A DNA stretch of 64,000 nt from an uncultured Collinsella sp. (GTDB lineage: Bacteria; Actinomycetota; Coriobacteriia; Coriobacteriales; Coriobacteriaceae). Positions 45,744 to 54,207 of this stretch are shown in pieces (within the stretch, counting starts at the first letter, position 1; every line of letters starts with the position of its first letter). Under the pieces are notes generated by a model that was not told where the DNA came from, did no database searches, and worked only from the letters and a program-made list of their open reading frames with translations. A program made the translations under genes and the position numbers. The stretch is taken from assembly GCA_900541695.1 (NCBI GenBank), contig UQKL01000003.1:62001-126000 (forward strand). Reading direction: 5' to 3'.

Positions 45744-46793
45744 CTATCCTTGTGCTTCGCCATTAGTCGCTTCGTTGATGGCGCGGTACTCGGCACTCAG
45801 CTCGCGCGCCAGCTCTTCCTTACTTGGAAGATACGGCAGGTATTTGGCGGCAAACACTTGGTCGTTGTCTTCGGGCAGCGTGTACTCGACAATCGAATCG
45901 CTTTTGTCCGCGCAGAGCACGATGCCTATGGGCGGATTGTCGCCTTCGTTCATGAGCTCGCGCGTGTAGTAGTTCACATACATTTGCATCTGGCCCAAGT
46001 CCTGGTGCGTAAGATCGTCCGTCTTAAGGTCGATAAGCACGAAGCAGCGCATCAGATAGTTGTAAAACACAAGGTCAATATAGAAATGGCGCCCATCAAA
46101 GGTGATGCGCTTTTGGCGCGCCTCGAAAGCGAAGCCACGGCCAAGCTCCAGTAGGAACTTCTGAAGATGTGTGATGAGCGCCTGCTCTAGATCGCTCTCG
46201 CGAAACGCAGTATCGTCCGAGAAACCTAAAAACTCCAGTACATATGGGTCGCGGATGATATCCTCGGGGCGACGAGCCGGGGCGCTCTTCTGGATTTCTT
46301 GGGCGGCGGCCTCCTTGTCCTTGCTGGCAAGCAGGCGCTCGCGGAACATGGTGTTGATCTGGCGCTCGAGCTGACGCGTGCTCCAGCGAGAGTCAGCGCA
46401 TTCGTTCATGTACCAGGCGCGAGCTTCGGGGTCGGGAATGCGCATCAGCCTGCGGTAATGAGTCCAGCTCAATTCGCTACGCAGTGCGTCGCGAATTGGA
46501 AACGCAAGAAAGAACTGACGCATATTGCGAAGGTTTGCGATGCCAAAGCCTCTTCCGAAATCCGCTGTAAGCCTTCTGGAGAGGCCCGCAATCAATGCCT
46601 CTCCATATGCTGCGCGCTCCTCTCCACCCTGTTCATCAACAATACTCTTGCCGATTTCCCAATATGCCTCAACCATCGCAAAGTTAACGGCGGTATAGGC
46701 CTTGTCGCGAGCGGCGTTGAGAATCGAGGAAACCTGCTTGTAAAAACCTTCGGGCACGATTGCCGATTCTCCACGGTTTACCAGTTCGCCCAT
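45744..46793 (-). CDS. YhcG/DUF1016 family PDDEXK nuclease
   Basis: This 349-residue protein has an N-terminal DUF1016 domain (VNFAMVEAYWEIGKSIVDEQ, GFGIANLRNMRQFF, LSWTHYRRLMRI) and a C-terminal PD-(D/E)XK domain (FYIDLVFYNYLMRCFVLIDLK near residue 235, with D...DLK). The family is common in defence and restriction neighbourhoods but has no settled function. ATG 46793 (GTG 46796 also possible) has GGGG upstream. It is first gene of the minus-strand cluster with the ADP-ribosylglycohydrolase. Confidence 0.9.
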   Translation of the reverse strand: MGELVNRGESAIVPEGFYKQVSSILNAARDKAYTAVNFAMVEAYWEIGKSIVDEQGGEERAAYGEALIAGLSRRLTADFGRGFGIANLRNMRQFFLAFPIRDALRSELSWTHYRRLMRIPDPEARAWYMNECADSRWSTRQLERQINTMFRERLLASKDKEAAAQEIQKSAPARRPEDIIRDPYVLEFLGFSDDTAFRESDLEQALITHLQKFLLELGRGFAFEARQKRITFDGRHFYIDLVFYNYLMRCFVLIDLKTDDLTHQDLGQMQMYVNYYTRELMNEGDNPPIGIVLCADKSDSIVEYTLPEDNDQVFAAKYLPYLPSKEELARELSAEYRAINEATNGEAQG

Positions 46794-46915
46794 CACTGTC
46801 GCCCCACTTTCCTCTTGTGGAATGCATCTTTATCGCATTTAGTTTAAAGCCTCGCGCGGACACGAATTGCTGTGCTGTCTGACATCTTCGCATGGGGCCT
46901 TGAGGTGGTTAAAAT

Positions 46916-47230
46916 GTGGCCATAGAGACAGTTTTAACGAACCCCATGGGGGTGACGCGCATGGACAACAACACCTTGCTGTTCCAGGACAAAGGTTCGG
47001 GCGGGTTTAAAGACGTCAGGATCTACCCCAACCGCATCGAGGTGCTCAAGAAGGGCACTTTCGGCGGCAAGCATATCGAGATTGTCTACCTTAAGGACAT
47101 CACGGGCGTTAACAGGATCAAGGGCCGCAATGTTTTTCTGCGCAACAGGTTGTTGACTGCCTGTGTCTTTTGCCTGAGCAGCCGCTCCCGGGCTCAGGAA
47201 TTCGTCAACGTGCTCAATATGGTGATGTGA
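46916..47230 (+). CDS. Small PH-like domain protein of unknown function
   Basis: In this 104-residue protein the strand pattern (NTLLFQDKGSGGFKDVRIYP, RIEVLKKGTFGGKHIEIVYL, DITGVNRIKG) resembles small bacterial PH or SHOCT-associated domains. Start: GTG 46916 with GAGGTGG 7 bp upstream; ATG 46961 is possible and would give a protein beginning MDNNTLLF. It is single-gene. Function is unknown. Confidence 0.65.
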   Translation: MAIETVLTNPMGVTRMDNNTLLFQDKGSGGFKDVRIYPNRIEVLKKGTFGGKHIEIVYLKDITGVNRIKGRNVFLRNRLLTACVFCLSSRSRAQEFVNVLNMVM

Positions 47231-47252
47231 CCGGGCGCTTTCGAACACAAAA

Positions 47253-47289
47253 AGCCGGGATGCAAGGAGTCACACCTTGCATCCCGGCT
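47253..47289. terminator. 15-bp perfect terminator between convergent genes
   Basis: A perfect 15-bp stem pairs 47253-47267 with 47275-47289. On the minus strand it is followed by TTTTTGTG, so it mainly serves the lipoprotein gene; it may also stop the plus-strand gene. Confidence 0.88.
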
Positions 47290-47324
47290 GAGCTAAAACG
47301 GCGCTGCTGCATGCCGTTGGAGCT

Positions 47325-47918
47325 TTAGCGCTTGATCTCGATATCCTCGAGCTTAACGTCCATGGCCTCGGTCTTGGCTTTGGCGATGTCGTCGGCAAAT
47401 TCCAGAGACTCCATCATGGTCTCGACGGCGTCCTTGTGTTCCTCGACGTTGTCGATGCGCACGTACACGCTGCCGCCGTCAACGTCGGTGAAGTACTCGG
47501 TCGTCACGCCGCCCGAGTGCGTAAAGTAGGCGCTGCGCCAGGTCTTGCCGTTGTACTTAACGGGATCGCTCTCGGTCCATCCGGAGTTGGCCTTCCACTT
47601 TGCCTCGTAGTCAAACAGTTCATCGGCCTTCTTGTCAGGATCGAAGACGGGGATGAAGCGGTCGCTGGCGTGTTCGCTCTCGGTGAACTTAAACTGGGCC
47701 CTGTCGGCCGTGTCGCCGGCAACGTCGGTAATCTCGACGCCCTCGGGAACCTCGACCTTAAACCAAATGAAGTCGGTCCTCATATCCACGGCTGGCTTTT
47801 CAGCTCCGCCGCCACCGCCACTTCCGGTAGCGCCGCCGCTGCCACCGCAGCCCACCAGGGCAACTGCGGCAAAGAGGCTGATGCAGAGGGTGAGAATCGC
47901 AAAGGCCTTCTTTTTCAT
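47325..47918 (-). CDS. Lipoprotein of unknown function
   Basis: This 197-residue protein has a signal peptide and lipobox LVGC at residues 21-24, followed by a G/S-rich linker. The mature part is a small alpha/beta domain with an aromatic core (FIWFKVEVPEGVEI, TWRSAYFTHSGG). I do not recognise the family. It is transcribed away from fchA, with a 460-bp region between them. Confidence 0.8.
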   Translation of the reverse strand: MKKKAFAILTLCISLFAAVALVGCGGSGGATGSGGGGGAEKPAVDMRTDFIWFKVEVPEGVEITDVAGDTADRAQFKFTESEHASDRFIPVFDPDKKADELFDYEAKWKANSGWTESDPVKYNGKTWRSAYFTHSGGVTTEYFTDVDGGSVYVRIDNVEEHKDAVETMMESLEFADDIAKAKTEAMDVKLEDIEIKR

Positions 47919-47992
47919 GGTCGTGTCCTCCTCGATCTGTAACCGCCCATGGATTACCTGCTTTTACTGTACGCGTTGACGGCTCGCTAGGG

Positions 47993-48216
47993 TGGGCCAT
48001 GTGTCCCATTCTGAGGGCCGGATTTGCGCCGTTAAGTGGCAATATGTTCGGGCGCAAAAGAGGGGAGGGCCGATGTTGTCGGCCCTCCCCGGGGTTGGGT
48101 GCCCGTTGTTTTAATGGGGCGCGCGTACGTGGGCGTTGCCCCAACAGATTCCTTGTTTATAGATATGCCCCAGTTTGTGACGTCCGGAAGTCCCGAAAGG
48201 TGGGCCATGTGTCCCA
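47993..48216. promoter_or_regulatory. Two identical copies of a palindromic 19-bp motif
   Basis: GGTGGGCCATGTGTCCCAT occurs exactly at 47991-48009 and 48199-48217. Its core TGGGCCATGTGTCCCA (47993-48008, 48201-48216) is symmetric as TGGGnCAnnTGnCCCA, like a dimer-binding site. The copies lie in the divergent region between the lipoprotein gene and fchA. The rest of 47919-48378 holds the hairpin at 48062 and no gene I can support. Confidence 0.5.
48062..48090. terminator. 12-bp perfect hairpin in the lipoprotein/fchA gap
   Basis: GGGGAGGGCCGA (48062-48073) / TCGGCCCTCCCC (48079-48090), loop TGTTG. TCTTTTG follows on the minus strand only, so if it is a terminator it would stop a minus-strand transcript starting near 48.1-48.4 kb. 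Confidence 0.6.
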
Positions 48217-48378
48217 TGTTTGCGTTGGCATGGCCTATCGTGTGCCATAGAAATCCGCGATGGCCAGGTGTACTGACGCTAATGTGCTTATGGGCTAGAC
48301 TTAGCATCATTACGTGTTTGATGCGGTTGGCCGGCGGTTGCCGCCCGACCGATCTATATGACTTGAAGGTGCATGCGT

Positions 48379-49011
48379 ATGAGCCAAGAGATGATGGACA
48401 AGACCTGTCGCGGGTTTGCCGAGGCGCTGGCCGCGCGCGAGCCGGTTCCTGGCGGTGGCAGCGCGAGCGCCTTTGTGGGCGCGCTGGGCGCCTCGCTGTG
48501 TGGAATGGTTGCCCGCTACGGTGCGACCAATCCCGCGCTTGCTGATCGTGCGGATGACCTGACGCGCGCGTTTGCCCAGGCTGATGAGCTGGCGCAGGAA
48601 CTAGTGGGTCTGGTTGCCGAGGATGTGCGCGCGTACGGCCAGGTGTCTGCGGCATACGGTATTCCTTGTGATGACCCGGCTCGACCCGTGGCGATTCAGG
48701 ACGCGTTGCGCGTGGCGGCCATGCCACCGTATCGGATCATGGATGCCTGCGCCCGCGCGCTGGCGCTGCTCGAGGACATGGCCGACAAGGGTTCGCGCCA
48801 GTTGCTGTCCGACGTGGCATGCGGCGCCGTGTTCTGCCGCGCCGCCATGCAAGGCGCGAGCCTGACGCTCTTTGCCAACACCACATCTATGAAAGACCGG
48901 GCGCGCGCCGAGGAACTCGAGGCGGCGTGCGATGAACTACTAGATACGTGGCTGCCGCGCGCCGATGCACTGGCGCGCCGCGCTGCCGACGCCGCAAGGA
49001 AGAGGAGATAG
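48379..49011 (+). CDS. fchA: Methenyl-THF cyclohydrolase FchA / cyclodeaminase family
   Basis: This 210-residue helical protein of the formiminotransferase-cyclodeaminase family has EPVPGGGSASAFVGALGASLCGMVA (in two parts, residues about 21-45), the folate-binding loop. In fermentative anaerobes FchA converts methenyl-THF to 10-formyl-THF. It lies 2 bp before folD, whose product here seems unable to do that step. Start ATG 48379 has AAGG 9 bp upstream; ATG 48373 is too close. Confidence 0.88.
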   Translation: MSQEMMDKTCRGFAEALAAREPVPGGGSASAFVGALGASLCGMVARYGATNPALADRADDLTRAFAQADELAQELVGLVAEDVRAYGQVSAAYGIPCDDPARPVAIQDALRVAAMPPYRIMDACARALALLEDMADKGSRQLLSDVACGAVFCRAAMQGASLTLFANTTSMKDRARAEELEAACDELLDTWLPRADALARRAADAARKRR

Positions 49012-49013
49012 CC

Positions 49014-49868
49014 ATGGCCGAGCTGCTCAAGGGTGCTCCCGTTGCCCGTGCTTTGACCGAGGAACTTGCCGCTCGTTGCGTCGCCCTGCGCGAACAGGGC
49101 ATCGTGCCGACGCTGGCCATCGTTCGCGTGGGCGAGCGCGAGGACGATCTATCCTACGAGCGCGGCGCCCTCAAGCGCTGTGAGAAGGTTGGCGTTGAGG
49201 CTCGCCGCGTTTTACTCCCTGTCGATGTTTCGCAGGATGAGCTACTGGCGGCTATTAAGGACATCAATGCCGACCCCGCTGTTCATGGCTGCCTGATGTT
49301 TCGTCCGTTGCCCGCTGGGCTTGACGAGGATGCGGTTGCCGCGGCACTCGATCCCGCCAAGGATGTTGACTCCATGACACCGGCCTCGCTGCTCACCACG
49401 CTTTCGGGTCGTGGCGAGGGCTTTGCTCCCTGCACGGCCGAGGCCGTGTTTGCGTTGCTGGACCATTACGGTGTTGAGCTGGATGGGGCAAAGGTCACGG
49501 TTGTTGGTCGGTCGCTGGTAATTGGTCGTCCCGTTGCCGCCATGCTTACGGCTCGCAATGCCACGGTGACGATGTGCCATACGCATACGCGCGACTTGGC
49601 TGCCGAGTGCCGTGCGGCTGATATTGTGGTTGCGGCCGTTGGACGCGCACGCACGATTGGCGCGGATGCGGTTCGCGAGGGCCAGACGATCATCGATGTC
49701 GGCATTAACTGGGACGAGGCCGCTGGCAAGCTGGTCGGCGATGTCGATTTTGATGCTGCGGAACCGATCGCTGGCGCAATTACTCCGGTGCCGGGCGGCG
49801 TGGGGGCTGTGACCACCGCGATTCTCGCCAAGCACGTGATCGAGGCGGCGGAGCGCGCATCGAAATAG
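49014..49868 (+). CDS. folD: Methylene-THF dehydrogenase (FolD family), cyclohydrolase residues lost
   Basis: This 284-residue protein has the FolD two-domain layout and an intact Rossmann motif VVGRSLVIGRPVAAML near residue 165. The catalytic YxxxK motif reads Y48-ERG-A52, so the essential Lys is Ala; the VQLPLP motif reads MFRPLP, replacing the active-site Gln by Phe96; the Asp in KDVD is kept. The alignment with E. coli FolD needs no gap here. It is therefore probably a dehydrogenase without cyclohydrolase activity, paired with FchA. ATG 49014 follows AGAGGAG. Confidence 0.9.
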   Translation: MAELLKGAPVARALTEELAARCVALREQGIVPTLAIVRVGEREDDLSYERGALKRCEKVGVEARRVLLPVDVSQDELLAAIKDINADPAVHGCLMFRPLPAGLDEDAVAAALDPAKDVDSMTPASLLTTLSGRGEGFAPCTAEAVFALLDHYGVELDGAKVTVVGRSLVIGRPVAAMLTARNATVTMCHTHTRDLAAECRAADIVVAAVGRARTIGADAVREGQTIIDVGINWDEAAGKLVGDVDFDAAEPIAGAITPVPGGVGAVTTAILAKHVIEAAERASK

Positions 49869-49969
49869 TCGTTTTTGACCACAGGGGTTGCCGGGGCGGC
49901 TGTTTCGCCCTTTTTGCGCCGAAGCGATACACTGTTGCCGTTTGATTTCTTCGCTCAAGGAGGATGCGC

Positions 49970-51493
49970 ATGCCGTGCACAACGATTTTGGTTGGTAAGA
50001 ACGCGAGCTACGACGGGTCGACGCTGGTTGCCCGCAACGAGGACTCGTCCAACGGGGTGTTTGAGCCCAAGCGCATGCGTGTTGTGCACCCCGACGAGCA
50101 GCCGCGTGTCTACACGAGCGTTTTGAGCCACCTGACCGTTGAGCTGCCCGATAATCCCATGCGTTATACAAGCGTCCCCGACGTTGTCCCGGGTCATGGC
50201 ATTTGGGCCGAGGCCGGCTTCAACGAGCTCAACGTTGGCATGTCCGCAACCGAGACGCTTACCACCAACGAGCGCGTCCGCGGCGCCGATCCGCTCGTGG
50301 ACTACGTGCCCGCCAAGGGTAACGAGGGCGAGGACGGCTATGTTCCGGCGCAGCCCGGTGGCCTGGGCGAGGAGGATATGGTGACCCTGGTGCTGCCGTA
50401 CGCCAAGTCTGCCCGCGATGGCGTGCGTATCCTGGGTGACCTGCTCGAGCGCTACGGCACCTACGAGAACAACGGCATCGCCTTTAGTGACGTGGACGAG
50501 ATCTGGTGGCTCGAGACCATCGGCGGCCACCACTGGATCGCCAAGCGCGTGCCCGATGACGCCTATGTGACCATGCCTAACCAGCTGGGTATCGATAGCT
50601 TTGACCTGGACGATGCCGAGGGCGCCCAGGTCGACCATATGTGCTCCGCCGACCTGCGCTCCTGGATGGCCGAGTGGCATCTGGACCTGACGCTGGGCGT
50701 CGAGGGCGACGGTCCCGCTGCGGTCTTTAACCCGCGCGAGGCCTTTGGCTCGCACAGCGACAGCGACCACGTCTACAACACGCCGCGCGCCTGGTATATG
50801 CAGCGCTGCCTCAACCCCAGCGATGTGTGGGACGGTCCCGAGGCCGACTACACGCCCGAGAGCGACGATATCCCCTGGAGCCGCGTGCCCGAGCGCAAGG
50901 TGACCATCGAGGATATCAAGTACGTGCTTTCGAGCCACTACCAGGGTACGGAGTACGACTGCTACGGCAGCAAGGGCACGCCCGCCACGCGCGGCGCCTA
51001 TCGTCCCATCGGCATCAACCGCAACGGTCAGCTCGCCGTGCTGCAACTGCGCCCCTATGCACAGCCGGCGTATCGCGCCGTACAGTGGATGGCCTTTGGC
51101 TCTAACTCGTTTAACGCGCTCGTGCCGCTGTACGCCAATGTCGAGACCATGCCCGAGTACTATGCCGACACGCAGGCCCGCGTGACGTCGGAGAATTTCT
51201 ATTGGGCAAATCGCCTGATCGGTGCCTTGGCCGATGTTCGCTTCCACGAGTGTGGTCGCGCGGTCGAGGATTATCAGGAGAAGGTCGGCGGCATGGGCCA
51301 CAAGCAGATTCACGACGTTGACGCTGTCGTAGCCGCACTGCCCGAGACTGAGGTGCCTGCCGAGCTCGCCCGCGCCAACGAGGCCTTTGCCGAGCTCGTG
51401 CGCGTGGAGACCGATGCTCTGTTGGGCAAGGTGCTCTACACCACGAGCTGTGCCATGAAGAATTCCTTCGCGATGAACGATAACGTAAGGTAA
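49970..51493 (+). CDS. C69 family dipeptidase
   Basis: This 507-residue Ntn-hydrolase has MPCTTILVGK as N-terminus: Cys3 becomes the nucleophile after removal of the first two residues, and ARNEDSS follows as in dipeptidase A (PepD). Start ATG 49970 has AAGGAGG 6 bp upstream; ATG 49964 is too close. No signal peptide, so it is cytoplasmic and likely degrades dipeptides with broad specificity. Confidence 0.9.
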   Translation: MPCTTILVGKNASYDGSTLVARNEDSSNGVFEPKRMRVVHPDEQPRVYTSVLSHLTVELPDNPMRYTSVPDVVPGHGIWAEAGFNELNVGMSATETLTTNERVRGADPLVDYVPAKGNEGEDGYVPAQPGGLGEEDMVTLVLPYAKSARDGVRILGDLLERYGTYENNGIAFSDVDEIWWLETIGGHHWIAKRVPDDAYVTMPNQLGIDSFDLDDAEGAQVDHMCSADLRSWMAEWHLDLTLGVEGDGPAAVFNPREAFGSHSDSDHVYNTPRAWYMQRCLNPSDVWDGPEADYTPESDDIPWSRVPERKVTIEDIKYVLSSHYQGTEYDCYGSKGTPATRGAYRPIGINRNGQLAVLQLRPYAQPAYRAVQWMAFGSNSFNALVPLYANVETMPEYYADTQARVTSENFYWANRLIGALADVRFHECGRAVEDYQEKVGGMGHKQIHDVDAVVAALPETEVPAELARANEAFAELVRVETDALLGKVLYTTSCAMKNSFAMNDNVR

Positions 51494-51511
51494 AGACGGC
51501 CTTGCAGCGAG

Positions 51512-51550
51512 CGAGCGGGGCAAACGCCGTCAAAGGCTTTGCCCCGCTCG
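51512..51550 (+). terminator. Terminator after the C69 dipeptidase gene
   Basis: CGAGCGGGGCAAA (51512-51524) / TTTGCCCCGCTCG (51538-51550), extended inward by GCC/GGC past a bulged C, followed by ATTTCTATCTT. Confidence 0.75.
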
Positions 51551-51641
51551 ATTTCTATCTTGGCGGCAAAACGATTTTGTGTCGTTCGCTCAATCTTGGG
51601 TACAAGAAGGCCAATGCAGTTGTTCACGATTGGAGCCAACC

Positions 51642-52058
51642 ATGGTTATGAAATTCGATCAGCTTGTTAACGGTGCCATCAACGTGGGCTTCGGCGCCGC
51701 CGCCGTTGCCGTCGAGGGCGGCAAGAAGGTCCTCGACGACCTCAATACCAAAGGCGAGCAGGTTCGCAAGGACGCCGGCACTCCCGATATCGCCCGCAGC
51801 GTGTCCGACATGTTCGAGCAGGCCGGTGGCACCATTTCCGACCTGACCGAGCGTCTGGGCATGCAGGGTGAGACTGCGGCGCAGCGCGTGCTCGACGAGC
51901 TCATCCTGGCCCGCGTCCGCGTTATGACCGCCCCCGAGCGCACGGCCTTTTTGGCCCATGTGCGCGACATCGTCGATTCGGTCGAGGACAACGTGACTTC
52001 GGTGCCCGTCGAGTCCGTTGAGCCCGACGATGCAGAGGACACCGAAGAGGCCGAGTAG
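51642..52058 (+). CDS. Phasin-like helical protein upstream of AarF
   Basis: This 138-residue protein is alpha-helical with a small A/G-rich N-terminal stretch (VNGAINVGFGAAAVAVEGG), coiled-coil-like middle and acidic tail. The pattern resembles phasin-like proteins that often precede AarF/UbiB genes; the function is unknown. ATG 51642 follows TGGAG. It ends 8 bp before the kinase gene, so the two form an operon. Confidence 0.7.
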   Translation: MVMKFDQLVNGAINVGFGAAAVAVEGGKKVLDDLNTKGEQVRKDAGTPDIARSVSDMFEQAGGTISDLTERLGMQGETAAQRVLDELILARVRVMTAPERTAFLAHVRDIVDSVEDNVTSVPVESVEPDDAEDTEEAE

Positions 52059-52066
52059 CAGCGCAG

Positions 52067-53830
52067 ATGGCAGATTCCACCACCGATTACAACAATCTAG
52101 ATCCCTTGGGTGACGAGGCGGCGGTTGTCGATGAGGTCGATGCCGCCGTCTCGGGCGCTCGCAAGAAGCCGCGTGCTGTCGATATGGTTCCCGAAGAGCC
52201 CGACGCGATGGCGCCGGACGAGGAATACCAGCTCACGCCGGCAGGCCGCCGCGAACGCATTGGGCAGATCGTTCGCCTGATCAAAAAGTACCGCGTATGG
52301 GATAACCTCACGCCGGTGCGCCTGCGTCGTCTGCTCGAAGAGCTCGGCCCCATGTTCGTCAAGATGGGGCAGATCCTGGCCAACCGGTCCGAGATTTTGC
52401 CGCAGCGGTTTTGCGACGAGCTGCGCCGCCTGCGCTCCGACGTAGACCCGGTGCCGTATGAGGTAGTGCTCCGCTGTCTGGAAGAGGAGTACGGCCAGCG
52501 CCTGGGGCAGATGTTCGACGCGATCGACCCCAACCCGCTCGGAAGCGCGTCGCTCGCGCAGGTACACCGTGCCCGCCTGGTGACGGGCGAGGACGTGGCC
52601 GTTAAGGTGCAGCGCCCCGGCGCGCAACAGGTCATGGCACAGGACATCGACATCATCCGTTCGGTGGTGCGCATCGTTTCCAAGTTCGTCAACACCGACC
52701 AGTTTGTTGACTTACACGGCGTGGTCGAAGAGCTGTGGACCTCGTTTCGCGAGGAGACCAACTTTTTGGCCGAGGCAAAAAATCTCAACGATTTCTATGA
52801 CTTCCACAAAAGCGTGCATGGCGTTTCGTGTCCCAAATCCTACCTGGACCTTTGCACCGAACACGTCGTGGTCATGGACTACATCGACGGCATCTCCATT
52901 GCCGATCCCGAGCGCCTGGTGGCCGAGGGCTATGACCTGGAAAAGATCGGCTCGGCGATCGTCGAGGACTATTCGACGCAGGTGCTCGACGACGGCTTTT
53001 TCCATGCCGACCCGCATGCGGGAAACATCATCCTCAAGGACGGCATTGTCTACTTTATTGACCTGGGCATGGTCGGGCGCATGTCGAGCCACGACCGCGG
53101 TATCGTCAAGGATATGATCTTTGCCGTGGCCGAGGGCGATGTGCCCAAGCTCAAGGATTCGCTCATGCGTTTTGCCGTGACGCGCGGTGATTCGGCCGAG
53201 CTCGACCATTCGGCCTTTTTGTCCGATTTGGACTTTATCGTAGCCGACTTTGCAGGACTCGATCTTAAGGACCTGGATATCGGCGAGTTTTTGACCTCGC
53301 TGTTAAACCTCGCGCGTAAGAATGACGTTGAGCTGCCGAGCGTGGTGACGATGTTCGCCCGCGGCATGGTGACGCTCGAGGGTCTGCTGACCGAGTACAT
53401 GCCCAACGTCAACATGATCCAGATCATCCAAGCGCACATCAAAAACGAGAAGAGCGCCTATGCGCGCGTCCGCGAAATGGGGCGCGACTTTGCGGCGAGC
53501 AGCTATCGCGCGGCAAAAGGCTCGCTCGAGGCGGCCGAGTATCTGGGCTTGGCGTCGCGTATGCTCACGCGCGGCCAGCTCAAGCTGAACTTGCAGCTCA
53601 TGAGTAGCGACAAGGCGCTGCGTCAGATAGGCGGCATCGTCGACCGCATGTCAATGGCCATTGTCATTGCCGGCCTGTTTATCGGTTCCTCGGTGGTCTA
53701 CTATGCGCGCATCGAGCCTGTTGTGCTCGGTATTCCGATCATCGGCTTTGTTGGCTATGTGAGCGCGCTGGTTTTGGCGCTCATGCTGGGCCGCAATATC
53801 TGGCGCAACAGTCACGGCGGCAAGCACTAG
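52067..53830 (+). CDS. AarF/UbiB (ABC1) family atypical kinase
   Basis: This 587-residue protein has the family-specific KxGQ motif (FVKMGQILANRSEILP near residue 102), nucleotide-site loop NPLGSASLAQVHRA with the A-rich loop near 160, VAVKVQRPG near 178, HADPHAGNI near 315 (catalytic Asp/Asn) and FIDLGMVGRM near 330. Two transmembrane segments end the protein (about 530-580). UbiB members support isoprenoid-lipid metabolism through ATPase activity; in a quinone-poor anaerobe the lipid partner is unclear. It is in an operon with a phasin-like gene. Confidence 0.92.
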   Translation: MADSTTDYNNLDPLGDEAAVVDEVDAAVSGARKKPRAVDMVPEEPDAMAPDEEYQLTPAGRRERIGQIVRLIKKYRVWDNLTPVRLRRLLEELGPMFVKMGQILANRSEILPQRFCDELRRLRSDVDPVPYEVVLRCLEEEYGQRLGQMFDAIDPNPLGSASLAQVHRARLVTGEDVAVKVQRPGAQQVMAQDIDIIRSVVRIVSKFVNTDQFVDLHGVVEELWTSFREETNFLAEAKNLNDFYDFHKSVHGVSCPKSYLDLCTEHVVVMDYIDGISIADPERLVAEGYDLEKIGSAIVEDYSTQVLDDGFFHADPHAGNIILKDGIVYFIDLGMVGRMSSHDRGIVKDMIFAVAEGDVPKLKDSLMRFAVTRGDSAELDHSAFLSDLDFIVADFAGLDLKDLDIGEFLTSLLNLARKNDVELPSVVTMFARGMVTLEGLLTEYMPNVNMIQIIQAHIKNEKSAYARVREMGRDFAASSYRAAKGSLEAAEYLGLASRMLTRGQLKLNLQLMSSDKALRQIGGIVDRMSMAIVIAGLFIGSSVVYYARIEPVVLGIPIIGFVGYVSALVLALMLGRNIWRNSHGGKH

Positions 53831-53934
53831 CGTAGCTGCACGGTGTCTTGTCCCACGGCGCCCTTCCATACCCAACTCTTTCCTATCGCAAACAATAGCT
53901 TTTACCTTGGGCTTCGCCTGCGTACGGGGCCCTT

Positions 53935-53963
53935 TTGCGTGATACCATACTGACAGTAATAAT
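53935..53963 (+). promoter_or_regulatory. Promoter for the riboswitch transcript
   Basis: TTGCGT (53935-53940), 17-bp spacer, AATAAT (53958-53963). The transcript would start near 53970, at the beginning of the riboswitch. Confidence 0.5.
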
Positions 53964-53965
53964 CA

Positions 53966-54160
53966 ATGGCCTAGATGGTGGTGCGGAGACGCACGAATGC
54001 GTGGTTTTCCTGCGCATTTGGGAGAATCGGGGTGCAAGTCCCCGGCTGTACCAGTAACCGTAATTCCTCTTGGCTCGGGATGCTCGCGTCGCAGATCGGA
54101 CGACGTACCCGAGCCGTTAAGGTTAAGTCGGATCGCCTCCCATCTTGCATGCGGCTGCGG
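53966..54160 (+). promoter_or_regulatory. Cobalamin riboswitch
   Basis: The conserved core is visible: TGGGAGAATC, GGGGTGCAAGTCCCC (the GGTGnAAnTCC box), CTGTACCAGTAACCGTAA (54045-54062; compare CnGnCCCGCnACnGT), a long paired arm with TCGGGATG and ACCCGAG, and the closing AAGTCGGATCGCCTCCC (54123-54139), the counterpart of AGYCAGGAGACC. Downstream, ATGCGGC/GCCGC pairing just before the ribosome binding site (GGAGGGAAGGGGG) suggests translational control. The RNA precedes two DUF4430 surface-protein genes. Exact ends are estimated. Confidence 0.85.
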
Positions 54161-54207
54161 CGTATGCCGCCGGTGTGCATAGGGCTCTGGAGGGAAGGGG
54201 GACCCCG

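Noticed and set aside
54145..54207. Upstream ATG start for the giant surface protein
   Set aside because: It lies inside the riboswitch core, and ATG 54208 has a strong ribosome binding site just after the RNA element.
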